A stretch of 49,429 nucleotides of DNA from Flavobacteriaceae bacterium (lineage in GTDB: Bacteria; Bacteroidota; Bacteroidia; Flavobacteriales; Flavobacteriaceae): contig JAGSHF010000003.1 in NCBI GenBank assembly GCA_023954685.1, positions 1-49,429 on the forward strand, read 5' to 3'. The notes below the pieces were generated by a model. That model did no database searches. It was not told the origin of the DNA and saw only the letters and a program-made list of their open reading frames with translations. Position numbers and translations under genes: made by a program. The number at the start of each line of letters is the position of its first letter. The stretch's first letter is position 1. Shown here in pieces: positions 22,507 through 32,439 of this stretch.

Positions 22507-23397
22507 TTACTTTAAAAACTGCTTGGCAATTTTCTCAGCTTTTTTGCTTTCAGTATAATCATAAAAACCTTCTCCAGACTTTATTCCTAATTTCCCAGCT
22601 CTTACCATATTGACTAATAACGGGCATGGCGCATATTTAGTGTTCTTAAAACCATCATACATCACATTTAAAATGGAAAGACAAACGTCCAGGCCAATAA
22701 AATCTGCCAATTGAAGGGGTCCCATTGGATGAGCCATCCCTAGTTTCATAACGGTGTCGATTTCTTGAATGCCAGCAACACCATTATAAAAAGTCTCAAT
22801 AGACTCATTTATCATTGGCATTAATATTCGATTAGCAACAAATCCCGGATAATCGTTGACTTCAACTGGTGTTTTACCAAGTTGTTTCGAAAGTTCCATG
22901 ATCATATGTGTAACCTCGTCACTTGTATTGTAACCTCTAATGATCTCAACTAATTTCATAATTGGAACCGGATTCATGAAATGCATACCAATAACCATAT
23001 CAGGCCTTGAAGTTACTGCACCAATTTGTGTGATGGAAATGGATGATGTATTAGTTGCAAGTATTGTATCATCAGGACAAGCTTCATCTAATTGTCTGAA
23101 AATATTTAATTTTAAATCTACATTTTCAGTGGCTGCTTCCACAACTAAACTCGCATATTCAACACCTTCATTGATACTCGTATATGTGCTTATGTTACCA
23201 AGAGTTTCTGCTTTGTCCGCCTCTGTTATTTTTTCTTTAGCAACCATTCTGTCTAAATTTTTAGAAATGGTAGCTATTCCTTTTTTTAGAGAGGCCTCGT
23301 TAATATCAATAAGTTGAACTTTAAATCCACATTGCGCAAAAGTGTGAGCAATTCCGTTACCCATAGTTCCAGCACCTATTATTGCGACGTTTTTCAT
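22507..23397 (-). CDS. 3-hydroxyacyl-CoA (3-hydroxybutyryl-CoA) dehydrogenase
   Basis: VAIIGAGTMGNGIAHTFAQ Rossmann, GMHFMNPVPIMKLVEI, NDYPGFVANRILMPMINE. Confidence 0.95.
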   Translation of the reverse strand: MKNVAIIGAGTMGNGIAHTFAQCGFKVQLIDINEASLKKGIATISKNLDRMVAKEKITEADKAETLGNISTYTSINEGVEYASLVVEAATENVDLKLNIFRQLDEACPDDTILATNTSSISITQIGAVTSRPDMVIGMHFMNPVPIMKLVEIIRGYNTSDEVTHMIMELSKQLGKTPVEVNDYPGFVANRILMPMINESIETFYNGVAGIQEIDTVMKLGMAHPMGPLQLADFIGLDVCLSILNVMYDGFKNTKYAPCPLLVNMVRAGKLGIKSGEGFYDYTESKKAEKIAKQFLK

Positions 23398-23422
23398 AAA
23401 ATTTTTATTAATTTATTTTTCT

Positions 23423-24400
23423 CTAAAATTGTTCGATTATCATTGTTGCTACGCGAAGCGCTTCAGTACCGTCATGGAGTGTTACGACCGGTGCCGTGTT
23501 ATTATTTATGGCATCGGCAAATGTTTCTAATTCATCTAAAATCGCGTTGTTTGATGCAATCTCCGGATTGTCAAAATAGATTTGTTTTTTTAAACCTTCT
23601 GCATTTTGTAAAATCATATCAAAATCACCAGGTAATTCAGGGGCATCCTTCATTTTAACCACTTCACATTTCTTCTCAAGAAAATCAACTGAGATATAAG
23701 CGTCCTTTTGAAAGAACCTCGTTTTTCTCATATTCTTTAGAGAAATTCTACTAGCGGTTAGATTTGCCACACAACCGTTTTCAAATTCAATTCTGGCATT
23801 TGCAATATCTGGTGTATCACTTATTACTGAAACACCACTTGCAGAAACATGTTTTACTTTAGATCCTACTACGCTTAGAATAATATCGATGTCATGAATC
23901 ATTAAATCCAAGACCACAGGGACATCCGTACCTCTTGGATTAAATTCGGCTAAACGATGGGTTTCAATAAACATGGGGTTTTCAAGATGATCTTTTACCG
24001 CAATAAAAGCTGGGTTAAAACGTTCAACGTGTCCAACTTGACCTCTTAAATTGTGTTTAGCAAGAAGCTCCCTTATGTTTTCAGCTTCTTTTACCGTATT
24101 GGTTATGGGCTTCTCAATGAAAATATGTTTTCCTTTTGCAATAGCTTGAATAGCACAGTCATAATGTGAAAGGGTTGGTGTTACAATATCCACCATATCC
24201 ACGGCATCAATTAATCCTACAATAGTGTCAAAATAAGTATAACCAAATTCTTCAGTAACTTTTTTTGCATTTATTGGGTCTGCATCATAGAATCCTACGA
24301 GTTCGTATTTTTCAGATTGATTTAGAAGTCTTAAATGAATTTTTCCGAGATGACCAGCACCAAGAACACCAGCTTTTAGCATTGTATTTTCGTTTTTCAC
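23423..24400 (-). CDS. Gfo/Idh/MocA family oxidoreductase
   Basis: AGVLGAGHLGKIHLRLL, IFIEKPITNTVKEAE. Confidence 0.92.
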   Translation of the reverse strand: MKNENTMLKAGVLGAGHLGKIHLRLLNQSEKYELVGFYDADPINAKKVTEEFGYTYFDTIVGLIDAVDMVDIVTPTLSHYDCAIQAIAKGKHIFIEKPITNTVKEAENIRELLAKHNLRGQVGHVERFNPAFIAVKDHLENPMFIETHRLAEFNPRGTDVPVVLDLMIHDIDIILSVVGSKVKHVSASGVSVISDTPDIANARIEFENGCVANLTASRISLKNMRKTRFFQKDAYISVDFLEKKCEVVKMKDAPELPGDFDMILQNAEGLKKQIYFDNPEIASNNAILDELETFADAINNNTAPVVTLHDGTEALRVATMIIEQF

Positions 24401-24504
24401 AAAAATAGTTTTTTTGCCTCAGAAAAAAGCAAAAAGAAATTATAAATTAGGTTTGTACTTTTTTAAGATTGGTTTACTTTTAAATTTTAAAACTCATAAT
24501 AACT

Positions 24505-25146
24505 TTGAAAGATACGTTCAAACATAAAGGATTAAGAGAGCAGCTTGTTAAAACGGTCGCGTCTAAAGGAATAACAGATGAAAATATTCTAAACGCAATA
24601 CGAAAAATCCCAAGACACCTATTCATGGATTCAGGTTTTTTAGATCATGCATATCAAGATAAAGCTTTCCCTATTGCGGCGGATCAAACTATTTCACAGC
24701 CATATACCGTGGCGTTTCAAACTGAATTATTAAATATTGAGAAAGAATCAAAAATTTTAGAGATTGGGACAGGTAGCGGATATCAAACGGCGGTTTTATG
24801 TGAGTTAGGAACAAAGGTGTATAGTATTGAAAGGCAGCAAGAACTGTTTAAGAAAACATCTAATTTTTTACCTAAATTGGGGTATCGTCCTAAAAAATTA
24901 ATATTTGGAGACGGATACAAAGGTTTACCAGAAGAAGCACCTTTTGATGGCATTATTGTAACCGCTGGAGCACCATTTGTACCAAATCCATTGTTAAGTC
25001 AGCTAAAGATTGGTGGTCGGCTTGTGATACCTGTGGGTGCTGACGTACAAACCATGACCTTAATTATTAGAAAGGGGCCTAAAGAATTTGAAAAACAAGA
25101 ATTTGGGGATTTTAGGTTTGTTCCTTTATTAGAAGATAAAAATTAG
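24505..25146 (+). CDS. pcm: Protein-L-isoaspartate O-methyltransferase (TTG start)
   Basis: IPRHLFMD, QTISQPYTVAFQTELL, LEIGTGSGYQTAVL, GDGYKGLPEEAPFDGIIVTAGAP. Confidence 0.96.
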   Translation: MKDTFKHKGLREQLVKTVASKGITDENILNAIRKIPRHLFMDSGFLDHAYQDKAFPIAADQTISQPYTVAFQTELLNIEKESKILEIGTGSGYQTAVLCELGTKVYSIERQQELFKKTSNFLPKLGYRPKKLIFGDGYKGLPEEAPFDGIIVTAGAPFVPNPLLSQLKIGGRLVIPVGADVQTMTLIIRKGPKEFEKQEFGDFRFVPLLEDKN

Positions 25147-25187
25147 TTTAATTTTTTTACCTTGTGTTGTCATAACAATCCATTATA

Positions 25188-26693
25188 ATGACGCGTTCAC
25201 TAATTTTATTTGCCGTTTTCTATGGTCTTAGTTTTTCGATTTTTTCACAAAACTTAGATACACTTTCCTTAAAATATGCCAAAGCTTCTTTTGCCGAACT
25301 GCATCAATTTTTTAGCTTACCCAATGATGCCTATCAGCCAGATCAAATTGAACCTAATGTAAGTTGGTGTGAAAAGGCATTTACAAAACGCGGATTTAAT
25401 ACAGAACGTCTAAAAACTGAAACAGTCCCATTGTTATTGGCCACTAAAATAAATCCTGCTGCTACGAAAACAGTTCTTATTTATTTGCAAGTTGATGGTC
25501 AGCCTGTGGATACAACCAAATGGCATCAACCAAACCCATATACACCAGCGTTAAAAATAAAAGATACGAAAGGGGAATGGGAAATTATCAATTGGAACAA
25601 ATTAGAAGGTGAAATTAATAGAGATTGGCGGATATTTTCACGTTCGGCTTCGGATGCGCGAGGTCCAGATATGATGTTCTTAACGGCAATGGATATTTTG
25701 AATGATTTGAAAGTACAACCAAATTTTAATATCAAGGTCATTATGGATTTTGAAGAAGAATTGGGCTCACCGCAATTGCCAGCTGCAGTTCGTAAATATA
25801 AAAATGAACTGGCGTCTGATATGTTGGTCATTTTTGATGGGCCACGTCATTTGTCAAATGAGCCAACGTTGAGTTACGGCGCTAGAGGGATTGCAACAAT
25901 TTCATTAGAGGTTTTTGGCCCACGAGTACCTTTGCATAGCGGTAATTACGGAAATTACGCACCAAATCCAGCTATGAAACTGTCTAAATTATTGGCTACA
26001 ATGTGGGAAGATGATGGGCGTGTGGCAATTCCTAAATGGTATGATGGGATTACTATCTCTGAAGATGTTAAAGCAATTTTAAAGCAAGTTCCTGACGATG
26101 AAACTCAAATTCAGAAAGATTTTGGAATTGCTTCAACCGAAAATATCGGCAATAATTTTCAAGAAGCCATTCAGTATCCGGCCTTGGGCATTTTAGGAAT
26201 GGAAGCCGCTTGGGTTGGAAACCAAACAAGAACGATTATTCCTGCGTCAGCCATCTCAGAAATGAATATTAGATTAGTTAAAGAAACCGATGGTGATCAT
26301 ATGGTGAATTTAGTGAAAGATCATATTATGAAACAAGGATATTTTTTGGTTGAAAATGAGCCAACAGAAGCAGAACGTATGACACATGATAAGATTGCAC
26401 GTTTTAATGCAGAGGTTTCATATGGTGCCTTTAGAACGGAATTTAACACGGAAATTGGAGCTTGGTTACGAAAAGGAATGAAACGTGCTTTTGGAAAAGA
26501 TCCTATTCAAATAAGAACTGCTGGTGGATCAATACCTATTTCGCCTTTTGTAATTACTTTAGGACTACCGGCTGTTGCGGTCCCAACGGTTAATCCAGAT
26601 AATAACCAACATAGCCCAAACGAAAATATTCGATTGGGCAATTATATTGATGGTATTAAAACGATTGCCGCTATTTTGATGGAAGAGTTGTAA
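25188..26693 (+). CDS. Secreted M20 family peptidase
   Basis: Signal peptide; VIMDFEEELGSP, AWVGNQTRTIIPASAISEMNIRLV. Confidence 0.88.
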   Translation: MTRSLILFAVFYGLSFSIFSQNLDTLSLKYAKASFAELHQFFSLPNDAYQPDQIEPNVSWCEKAFTKRGFNTERLKTETVPLLLATKINPAATKTVLIYLQVDGQPVDTTKWHQPNPYTPALKIKDTKGEWEIINWNKLEGEINRDWRIFSRSASDARGPDMMFLTAMDILNDLKVQPNFNIKVIMDFEEELGSPQLPAAVRKYKNELASDMLVIFDGPRHLSNEPTLSYGARGIATISLEVFGPRVPLHSGNYGNYAPNPAMKLSKLLATMWEDDGRVAIPKWYDGITISEDVKAILKQVPDDETQIQKDFGIASTENIGNNFQEAIQYPALGILGMEAAWVGNQTRTIIPASAISEMNIRLVKETDGDHMVNLVKDHIMKQGYFLVENEPTEAERMTHDKIARFNAEVSYGAFRTEFNTEIGAWLRKGMKRAFGKDPIQIRTAGGSIPISPFVITLGLPAVAVPTVNPDNNQHSPNENIRLGNYIDGIKTIAAILMEEL

Positions 26694-26721
26694 CCTTTGA
26701 TGTATTAAAACAAAAAACACC

Positions 26722-29700
26722 CTAATTAGTGATTTCTTTTTTACCGGCTTTTTTAAGGAGTTGGTTTACTTTTGATAAATCAGCATTTAGTGTTTGATTT
26801 AGTTGGTCTAAATGCTGTTCTAATTCAGCAGAAAGCTCTTCAAATACTTGATACGCACCATCTGTAGGTTTTGCATCTCCATTTTCAACACTGCGCCTTA
26901 ATGAAGCCAAACGATTGTTAAGCTTAATAGGAAAGTTTAATGGATCTTGCCCTGATTGGTTTTTTACTTGATATAAATCTTCTTCAATTGCTGATATTTT
27001 CTGAACAAAAGGTGTTATTGTATTTTTATAATTTGAATTTGATATTTCATCCTTTGCTTCATTTAATTCTAACTTAATCGCACGAATTTTTATCACCGCT
27101 TCATTGGCAGCACTAGTTCTGTTCATAATTTTTGATGCCAGATCAAATTGTTCTTGTAGATCAGCTTTTGTGATGCCTTTTAAATTAGGGTCCATTTTTA
27201 TTTCAAAATCAAAAGTTTTTGAATAATCTCCAGCAATCATTTTTACTTTGTAATTGCCTAGTGGTGCTTTTGGTCCACGAGCGGGACGACCACTCCAAAT
27301 AATCATTCCATCAAAAGTCGTGGCTCCAGGATAACGTAGATTCCAACTGAAAGTATTTAAACCTTTCGCAGTTTTAGGTTTATCAGGACTTCGATTCCAC
27401 CAAGGAATGTTTGGATCCTTTTTGTATTTTGGTTGATCTCCTATTTGTGTTGAAATAACATTACCGCTAGCATCTAATATTTCAAAAGTAATAGATTCTA
27501 GTTCTTCGCTTAAATAGTATTGTAGATCTAGATTGTTAATACCTCTTATGGCATCACTAGGTTCAAAAAATACTGCTTTTTGCGATTTCATTTCCCCTTT
27601 ATATTGGCGAAAAGGTTGAATGTTATCTAGAATCCAAAAACCACGACCATGTGAACCTAATACGACGTCATTATCCTTAATAACTAAATCACGTATTGGT
27701 GTATCAGGAAGTTCTAATTGAAGACTTTGCCATAATTCGCCGTCATTCATAGAGAAGTAAACGCCATGTTCTGTGGCCAAAAATAGCAGGCCAGATCTCA
27801 CCGGATCCTCTCTAACAGCTCTGGCAAAATGACCTTCTTCAATACCATTGATTATTTTAGTCCATGTTTTGCCGTAGTCATGAGTTTTAAAAACATAGGG
27901 AGCTCTATCATCTACTTGATATCTATTTGCAGCAATATAAAGTGTTCCAGGATTATGCACAGATTCATCAATAATACTTATTCTTGAAAATTTTGGTAAA
28001 TCTTTAGGGGTGATATCTTCCCAGTGATCACCTCCATCTCTAGTGATATGCATTTTACCGTCGTCAGATCCAGCCCAAATGGTATTGATATCATGATTTG
28101 AAGGCGCCAAAGCAAATACCGTTGCATATATTTCAGGGCCATTCATATCCATAGTAATTATGCCTCCCGTTTTTCCAAGTGTTTCAGGATCTGCATAAGT
28201 TAAATCTGGACTGATTTTTTTCCATGTCTGCCCGTCGTTAGTCGTTTTCCAAACATGTTGTGAGCAGGTATACATTACATTTTCATCCTGTGGTGCAAAC
28301 ATGATAGGGAAGGTCCATTGCCAACGTTCTGGTAATGCACTAGCAGGTTCACCTGAGAAAAAACGTGGATAAACTTGAATATCTCTCGTTTGACCATTAC
28401 TTCTGTCGTATCGAGTTAATAAGGCGCCTTGACTCCCTGCATAAAAGATATCTGGTTTTGTAGGATGTTGAGTAATCCAACCACTTTCACCACCACCAAC
28501 GGGATAATACCACCCGTGATTTGACCCGCGCCCTAGTTTATGATCCCATCCATCACTTGGTACAGCAACTGTACTATTATCTTGTTGGGCTCCAGCAACG
28601 TGATATGGTACATCACTTGTGGTCATAACATGATATAATTGTGTGGTGATATAATCTTGTTCAGTCCAACTTTTCCCGCCATTAATGGTTACATTTCCAC
28701 CACCATCATTAGCATTAATCATACGCTCTGGGTTGTTTGGATCAATCCATAAATCATGATTATCACCATGAGGGACTTGAATTGTGATATCAAATGTTTT
28801 TCCACCATCCAATGATTTGTATAAACCTGTATTTAAGCCATATACCACATCCTTATCCCATGGATCGGCATATATTCTAGAATAATAAAATGCACGTTGT
28901 CTTAATTTGCGTTCATCATTTGTTCTCGTCCATGTTTTTCCGGCGTCATCAGATCTAAAAACACCACCTTCATTAGCTTCAACAATAGCCCAAACTCGAT
29001 TAGAATCTGCAGGAGAAACCGTTACGCCAATTTTTCCAATTGGACCTTCTGGCATACCTGTGTTTTTTGTGAGGTCTGACCACGTTTCACCACCATCTGT
29101 ACTTTTCCAGAGCTTGCAATCTGGTCCACCACCCCACATTTTCCATGCCTTACGTTGCACCTGCCATGTACTTGCATATAAAACTTTTGGATTGTTTCTA
29201 TCAATAATTAAATCTACTGCTCCAGCTTTTTCGCTAACAAACAATGTTTTATTCCACGTGTTGCCACCATCAGTACTTTTGAAGACGCCACGTTCTGGAT
29301 TATCACCATAAGGATGACCTAAAGCTGCTACATAAACGATATCTGGATTTGTAGGATGAATACGAATACGAGATACAGCTTGTGTTTCTTTTAGACCCAA
29401 ATGACGCCAAGTTTTGCCACCATCTGTAGTTTTATAAACACCATCACCTTGTGTGATACTGCCTCGTAATTGTACTTCTCCCATCCCTATATAAACAATA
29501 TCAGGATTGGTTTCAGCAACGGCTACGGCACCAACAGATGAACTAGTAATTTGACCATCGGTTACGGGTGACCAATCGTTACCACCATCAACAGTTTTCC
29601 ATAAACCACCACCTGTAGCTCCAAAATAGTATTCGTTTGGCCTGCCAGGGCTTCCGGCTGCACCTAAAGAACGACCACCTCGATATGGCCCTATATTTCG

Positions 29701-29826
29701 CCATTCTAACTGATTGTAAAACTCTTTAGGAATTTGGGTATCTTGATTATTGGTTGATTGTGCTATCAGGTTCGGCAAGTTAAAAAGTAGAAGAACCATG
29801 AAAAACAGCATAGTAAAGCGTTTCAT
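26722..29826 (-). CDS. Secreted VPS10/sortilin-like BNR-repeat protein (beta-propeller)
   Basis: Signal peptide; repeated (S/T)TDGGxTW motifs (TVDGGNDWSPV, TTDGGKTWRHL, STDGGNTWNKT, STDGGETWSDL). Confidence 0.88.
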   Translation of the reverse strand: MKRFTMLFFMVLLLFNLPNLIAQSTNNQDTQIPKEFYNQLEWRNIGPYRGGRSLGAAGSPGRPNEYYFGATGGGLWKTVDGGNDWSPVTDGQITSSSVGAVAVAETNPDIVYIGMGEVQLRGSITQGDGVYKTTDGGKTWRHLGLKETQAVSRIRIHPTNPDIVYVAALGHPYGDNPERGVFKSTDGGNTWNKTLFVSEKAGAVDLIIDRNNPKVLYASTWQVQRKAWKMWGGGPDCKLWKSTDGGETWSDLTKNTGMPEGPIGKIGVTVSPADSNRVWAIVEANEGGVFRSDDAGKTWTRTNDERKLRQRAFYYSRIYADPWDKDVVYGLNTGLYKSLDGGKTFDITIQVPHGDNHDLWIDPNNPERMINANDGGGNVTINGGKSWTEQDYITTQLYHVMTTSDVPYHVAGAQQDNSTVAVPSDGWDHKLGRGSNHGWYYPVGGGESGWITQHPTKPDIFYAGSQGALLTRYDRSNGQTRDIQVYPRFFSGEPASALPERWQWTFPIMFAPQDENVMYTCSQHVWKTTNDGQTWKKISPDLTYADPETLGKTGGIITMDMNGPEIYATVFALAPSNHDINTIWAGSDDGKMHITRDGGDHWEDITPKDLPKFSRISIIDESVHNPGTLYIAANRYQVDDRAPYVFKTHDYGKTWTKIINGIEEGHFARAVREDPVRSGLLFLATEHGVYFSMNDGELWQSLQLELPDTPIRDLVIKDNDVVLGSHGRGFWILDNIQPFRQYKGEMKSQKAVFFEPSDAIRGINNLDLQYYLSEELESITFEILDASGNVISTQIGDQPKYKKDPNIPWWNRSPDKPKTAKGLNTFSWNLRYPGATTFDGMIIWSGRPARGPKAPLGNYKVKMIAGDYSKTFDFEIKMDPNLKGITKADLQEQFDLASKIMNRTSAANEAVIKIRAIKLELNEAKDEISNSNYKNTITPFVQKISAIEEDLYQVKNQSGQDPLNFPIKLNNRLASLRRSVENGDAKPTDGAYQVFEELSAELEQHLDQLNQTLNADLSKVNQLLKKAGKKEITN

Positions 29827-29957
29827 AATTGGAATTAGTTTTTAGAAAAAAGTTGGTTATATATTGTGTTCTAAAATTACCAAATAAAATCAGTAAAATG
29901 AATGATATCATATTTATTAATACATCTATATTTAAATAGATTAAGATGTTAAAACAT

Positions 29958-30512
29958 TTAATCTAATACTTCAACAATTGCCTCTACTTCACAGGCCATA
30001 TCCCAAGGTAATGATGCCATGCCAACTGCCGAGCGCGCATGTCTTCCACGGTCTCCAAAGACTTCTATCATCAAATCGGTATATCCATTTATAACTGCTG
30101 GCTGTTGTGTGAATGTTGATTCAGCATTAACCATCCCTAATACTTTTACTATTCTTACAACTTTATTTAAATCGCCAAGTTCATTTTTTAGGATAGCAAT
30201 ATGATTAATAGCCGTTAATCTTGCAGCTTCATAACCTTGCTCAATAGTTAAATCAGTACCCACTTTACCAACAATACGATTCCCTTTAGAATCTCTAGGG
30301 CCATTTCCAGATAAATAGATTTGATTACCACTTTTTACGGCAAATTCAATTTTTATGCCTTTAGGTAAAGTAGGTTGTTTAAGCTCAATACCCATTGAAA
30401 TAATTCGTTCTTCAACATCATAATCATAAAGGGCTTGAGTAGCTGTGCTGTTTTTAGTTTCATTTGCACATGAAACTAAAAGAAGAAAAAGAAATGGCAT
30501 TAAAAATTTCAT
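29958..30512 (-). CDS. RidA/YjgF-family protein with lipoprotein signal
   Basis: MKFLMPFLFLLLVSC lipobox; RidA-like YLSGNGPRD and C-terminal RSAVGMASLPWDMACEVEAIVEV. Confidence 0.85.
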   Translation of the reverse strand: MKFLMPFLFLLLVSCANETKNSTATQALYDYDVEERIISMGIELKQPTLPKGIKIEFAVKSGNQIYLSGNGPRDSKGNRIVGKVGTDLTIEQGYEAARLTAINHIAILKNELGDLNKVVRIVKVLGMVNAESTFTQQPAVINGYTDLMIEVFGDRGRHARSAVGMASLPWDMACEVEAIVEVLD

Positions 30513-30590
30513 AATTAAGTGTTGAGAATTAAACCTGCATTAAAGTTATGAAATTTATAGGTTATAGGGTATTAGTTCTAATAATTCTAC

Positions 30591-30602
30591 TGATAAATAT
30601 CA
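30591..30602. promoter_or_regulatory. FNR/CRP-like palindrome TGAT-AAAT-ATCA
   Basis: Perfect arms; centre 36.5 nt upstream of the last base of TAATTTTA (30626-30633). Confidence 0.45.
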
Positions 30603-30653
30603 TATTTTTTCTGAAATGTATCTATTAATTTTAAAGAACTAAACTTAAAGATT

Positions 30654-31379
30654 ATGATACCAAAGAAAAACCCAAATGTAGATGTAGGACGAAATAGTAG
30701 TTTATATTTCGCTATTGGACTAATAATTATGCTATCAATAACCTATAGTATGATTCAATATAAAAGTTATGATATTAAAAAAGATTCTTCAGAATTAGTT
30801 GAAATGCAAGAAGAATTTGAAGATGATATTCCTATTGTAAATCATGAAACACTTCCACCTCCTCCGCCACCGGCAGCTGCACCTGAAATTATAGTTGTTG
30901 TTGAAGATATTGATGAGGTTGAAGAAACGGTTATAGAGAGTACTGAAACTACTCAAGAAGAGCAGATTGCTGATTATGTGGCAGTAGAGGAAGTTTATGT
31001 AGAGGAAGTTGAAGAAGAAATAGAAGTTCCTTTTTCTGTAGTAGAGCATGTGCCGGTTTTTCCTGGATGTACTGGTGATAATAATGATGAATTAAAAGCA
31101 TGTTTCGAGAAAAAAATCCTTAATCATGTGATGAAAACTTTCAAATACCCTGATCGGGCTATGGAAATGGGTTTACGAGGGAAGGTTTATGTATTGTTTG
31201 CTGTTGGAACTGATGGTTACATCACCAATATAAGAACCCGCGGCCCTGAAAAGATATTAGAAGATGAGGCTGTTCGAATTATTGCTTCGTTGCCAAAAAT
31301 GACGCCAGGGATGCAACGTGGAAAACCTGTAAAAGTACCTTATAGTTTACCAATTAATTTTAAACTCATACAGCAGTAG
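30654..31379 (+). CDS. TonB-family (energy transducer) protein
   Basis: N-terminal TM, PPPPPAAAPE then acidic linker, C-terminal TonB domain (YPDRAMEMGLRGKVYVLFAVGTDGYI...PVKVPYSLPINFKL). Confidence 0.9.
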   Translation: MIPKKNPNVDVGRNSSLYFAIGLIIMLSITYSMIQYKSYDIKKDSSELVEMQEEFEDDIPIVNHETLPPPPPPAAAPEIIVVVEDIDEVEETVIESTETTQEEQIADYVAVEEVYVEEVEEEIEVPFSVVEHVPVFPGCTGDNNDELKACFEKKILNHVMKTFKYPDRAMEMGLRGKVYVLFAVGTDGYITNIRTRGPEKILEDEAVRIIASLPKMTPGMQRGKPVKVPYSLPINFKLIQQ

Positions 31380-31516
31380 TGTTATTATGATTTTGAAGAC
31401 CTTGCCAATCATATGAATTAATTCTATAAATAATGAATCTATTTTAAAACTTGCATTGACCATGTGAAAACTAGCGATCATAAGATGTTTTAATCGCATT
31501 AAAAAAGTACGGTATG

Positions 31517-32437
31517 CTACTCCTTTTTTAAATTTGGTTGGCCCTTTACATTAAAATCAAAAATATCATTACGTGCATAATGACCAATCACATCAAAATC
31601 AAGTTTGCTTCGTTTTATATCTTCTAAATCTAATTCAGTAACCAAAACGCCAGCTTCGTTAAATAGTGGGCCTGCAATAATTTTTCCAAGAGGGGATACT
31701 ATGACAGAGCCCCCAGGGCAGAAATTTTCATCTTGATTGGCAACTTCATCTTTATATTTATCTGGATACATTGAGGCGGTCATGTATTGATTACAACCTA
31801 AAACAAAACAACGTCCTTCCAATGCTATTTGCTGCATAGTTGCTGTCCATTGGTCACGTGAATCTGCAGTAGGCGCTATGTAAATTTCTACACCTTTTAA
31901 ATACATACTCATTCGTGCTAATGGCATATAGTTTTCCCAACAAATGAGTCCACCTAGTTTACCTATTTTGGTATCAAAGGTGACCAAAGATTCTGCGCCC
32001 GCTTCAGCCCAAACTAGCCGTTCAGTTCCTGTAGGTTTTATTTTTCTATGTACACCAAGTAAGCCTTCAGTAGGAGAGAGGTAAATCATAGAACAATATA
32101 AACTGCCATTGGTTTGTTGCTTTTCAGTTATGCCAATGACCATGTAAATATCTTGTTCTTTAGATAATTGTTCTAAACGAGTGAGGTCCTCACTTTCTAA
32201 ATCTAAACTGTTATTGTAATAATCAGCATAATGTTCTCTTCCCTCATCTGTTCTACTACCAATAGTGGCGCCAAAAGAAAAACCTCTTGGATATCCGGGA
32301 ATAAATGACTCGGGAAAAACTATGAGCTCACAACCTGCTTGGGCTTGTTGTTCTGCAATTCTAACTACTTTTTGAAGGGTACTCTCCTTATCAAAAAACG
32401 CAGGAGCGTCTTGTACAACGGCAACTTTTACTTTCAT
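31517..32437 (-). CDS. Nitrilase-family carbon-nitrogen hydrolase
   Basis: Catalytic E (FPESFIPGYPRG), K (HRKIKPTGTERLVW) and C (GGLICWENYMPL). Confidence 0.92.
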   Translation of the reverse strand: MKVKVAVVQDAPAFFDKESTLQKVVRIAEQQAQAGCELIVFPESFIPGYPRGFSFGATIGSRTDEGREHYADYYNNSLDLESEDLTRLEQLSKEQDIYMVIGITEKQQTNGSLYCSMIYLSPTEGLLGVHRKIKPTGTERLVWAEAGAESLVTFDTKIGKLGGLICWENYMPLARMSMYLKGVEIYIAPTADSRDQWTATMQQIALEGRCFVLGCNQYMTASMYPDKYKDEVANQDENFCPGGSVIVSPLGKIIAGPLFNEAGVLVTELDLEDIKRSKLDFDVIGHYARNDIFDFNVKGQPNLKKE

Positions 32438-32439
32438 GT

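Noticed and set aside
22940-23658. Two plus-strand ORFs (125 and 114 aa) opposite the hydroxyacyl-CoA dehydrogenase and oxidoreductase genes
   Set aside because: Antisense to well-conserved enzymes; composition matches complement of coding sequence.
24505-24507. TTG starts of pcm (and recN at 9680) as anomalous
   Set aside because: TTG is a standard alternative bacterial start; only the ATT case is unusual.
28907-29311. 134 aa plus-strand ORF in the BNR-repeat gene
   Set aside because: Low-complexity reflection of the repeated TDGGxTW coding motifs on the opposite strand.
26722-29826. Repeated DNA segments in the BNR protein considered as tandem repeat or mobile element
   Set aside because: Explained by beta-propeller repeat motifs in the protein.
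29901-29912. ATGATATCAT palindrome as a further FNR-like site
   Set aside because: Lacks the 4-nt spacer of the other three sites; likely chance in AT-rich DNA.
30795-31049. 84 aa minus-strand ORF opposite tonB, Asn/Phe-rich
   Set aside because: Complement of the acidic linker of the TonB-family protein.
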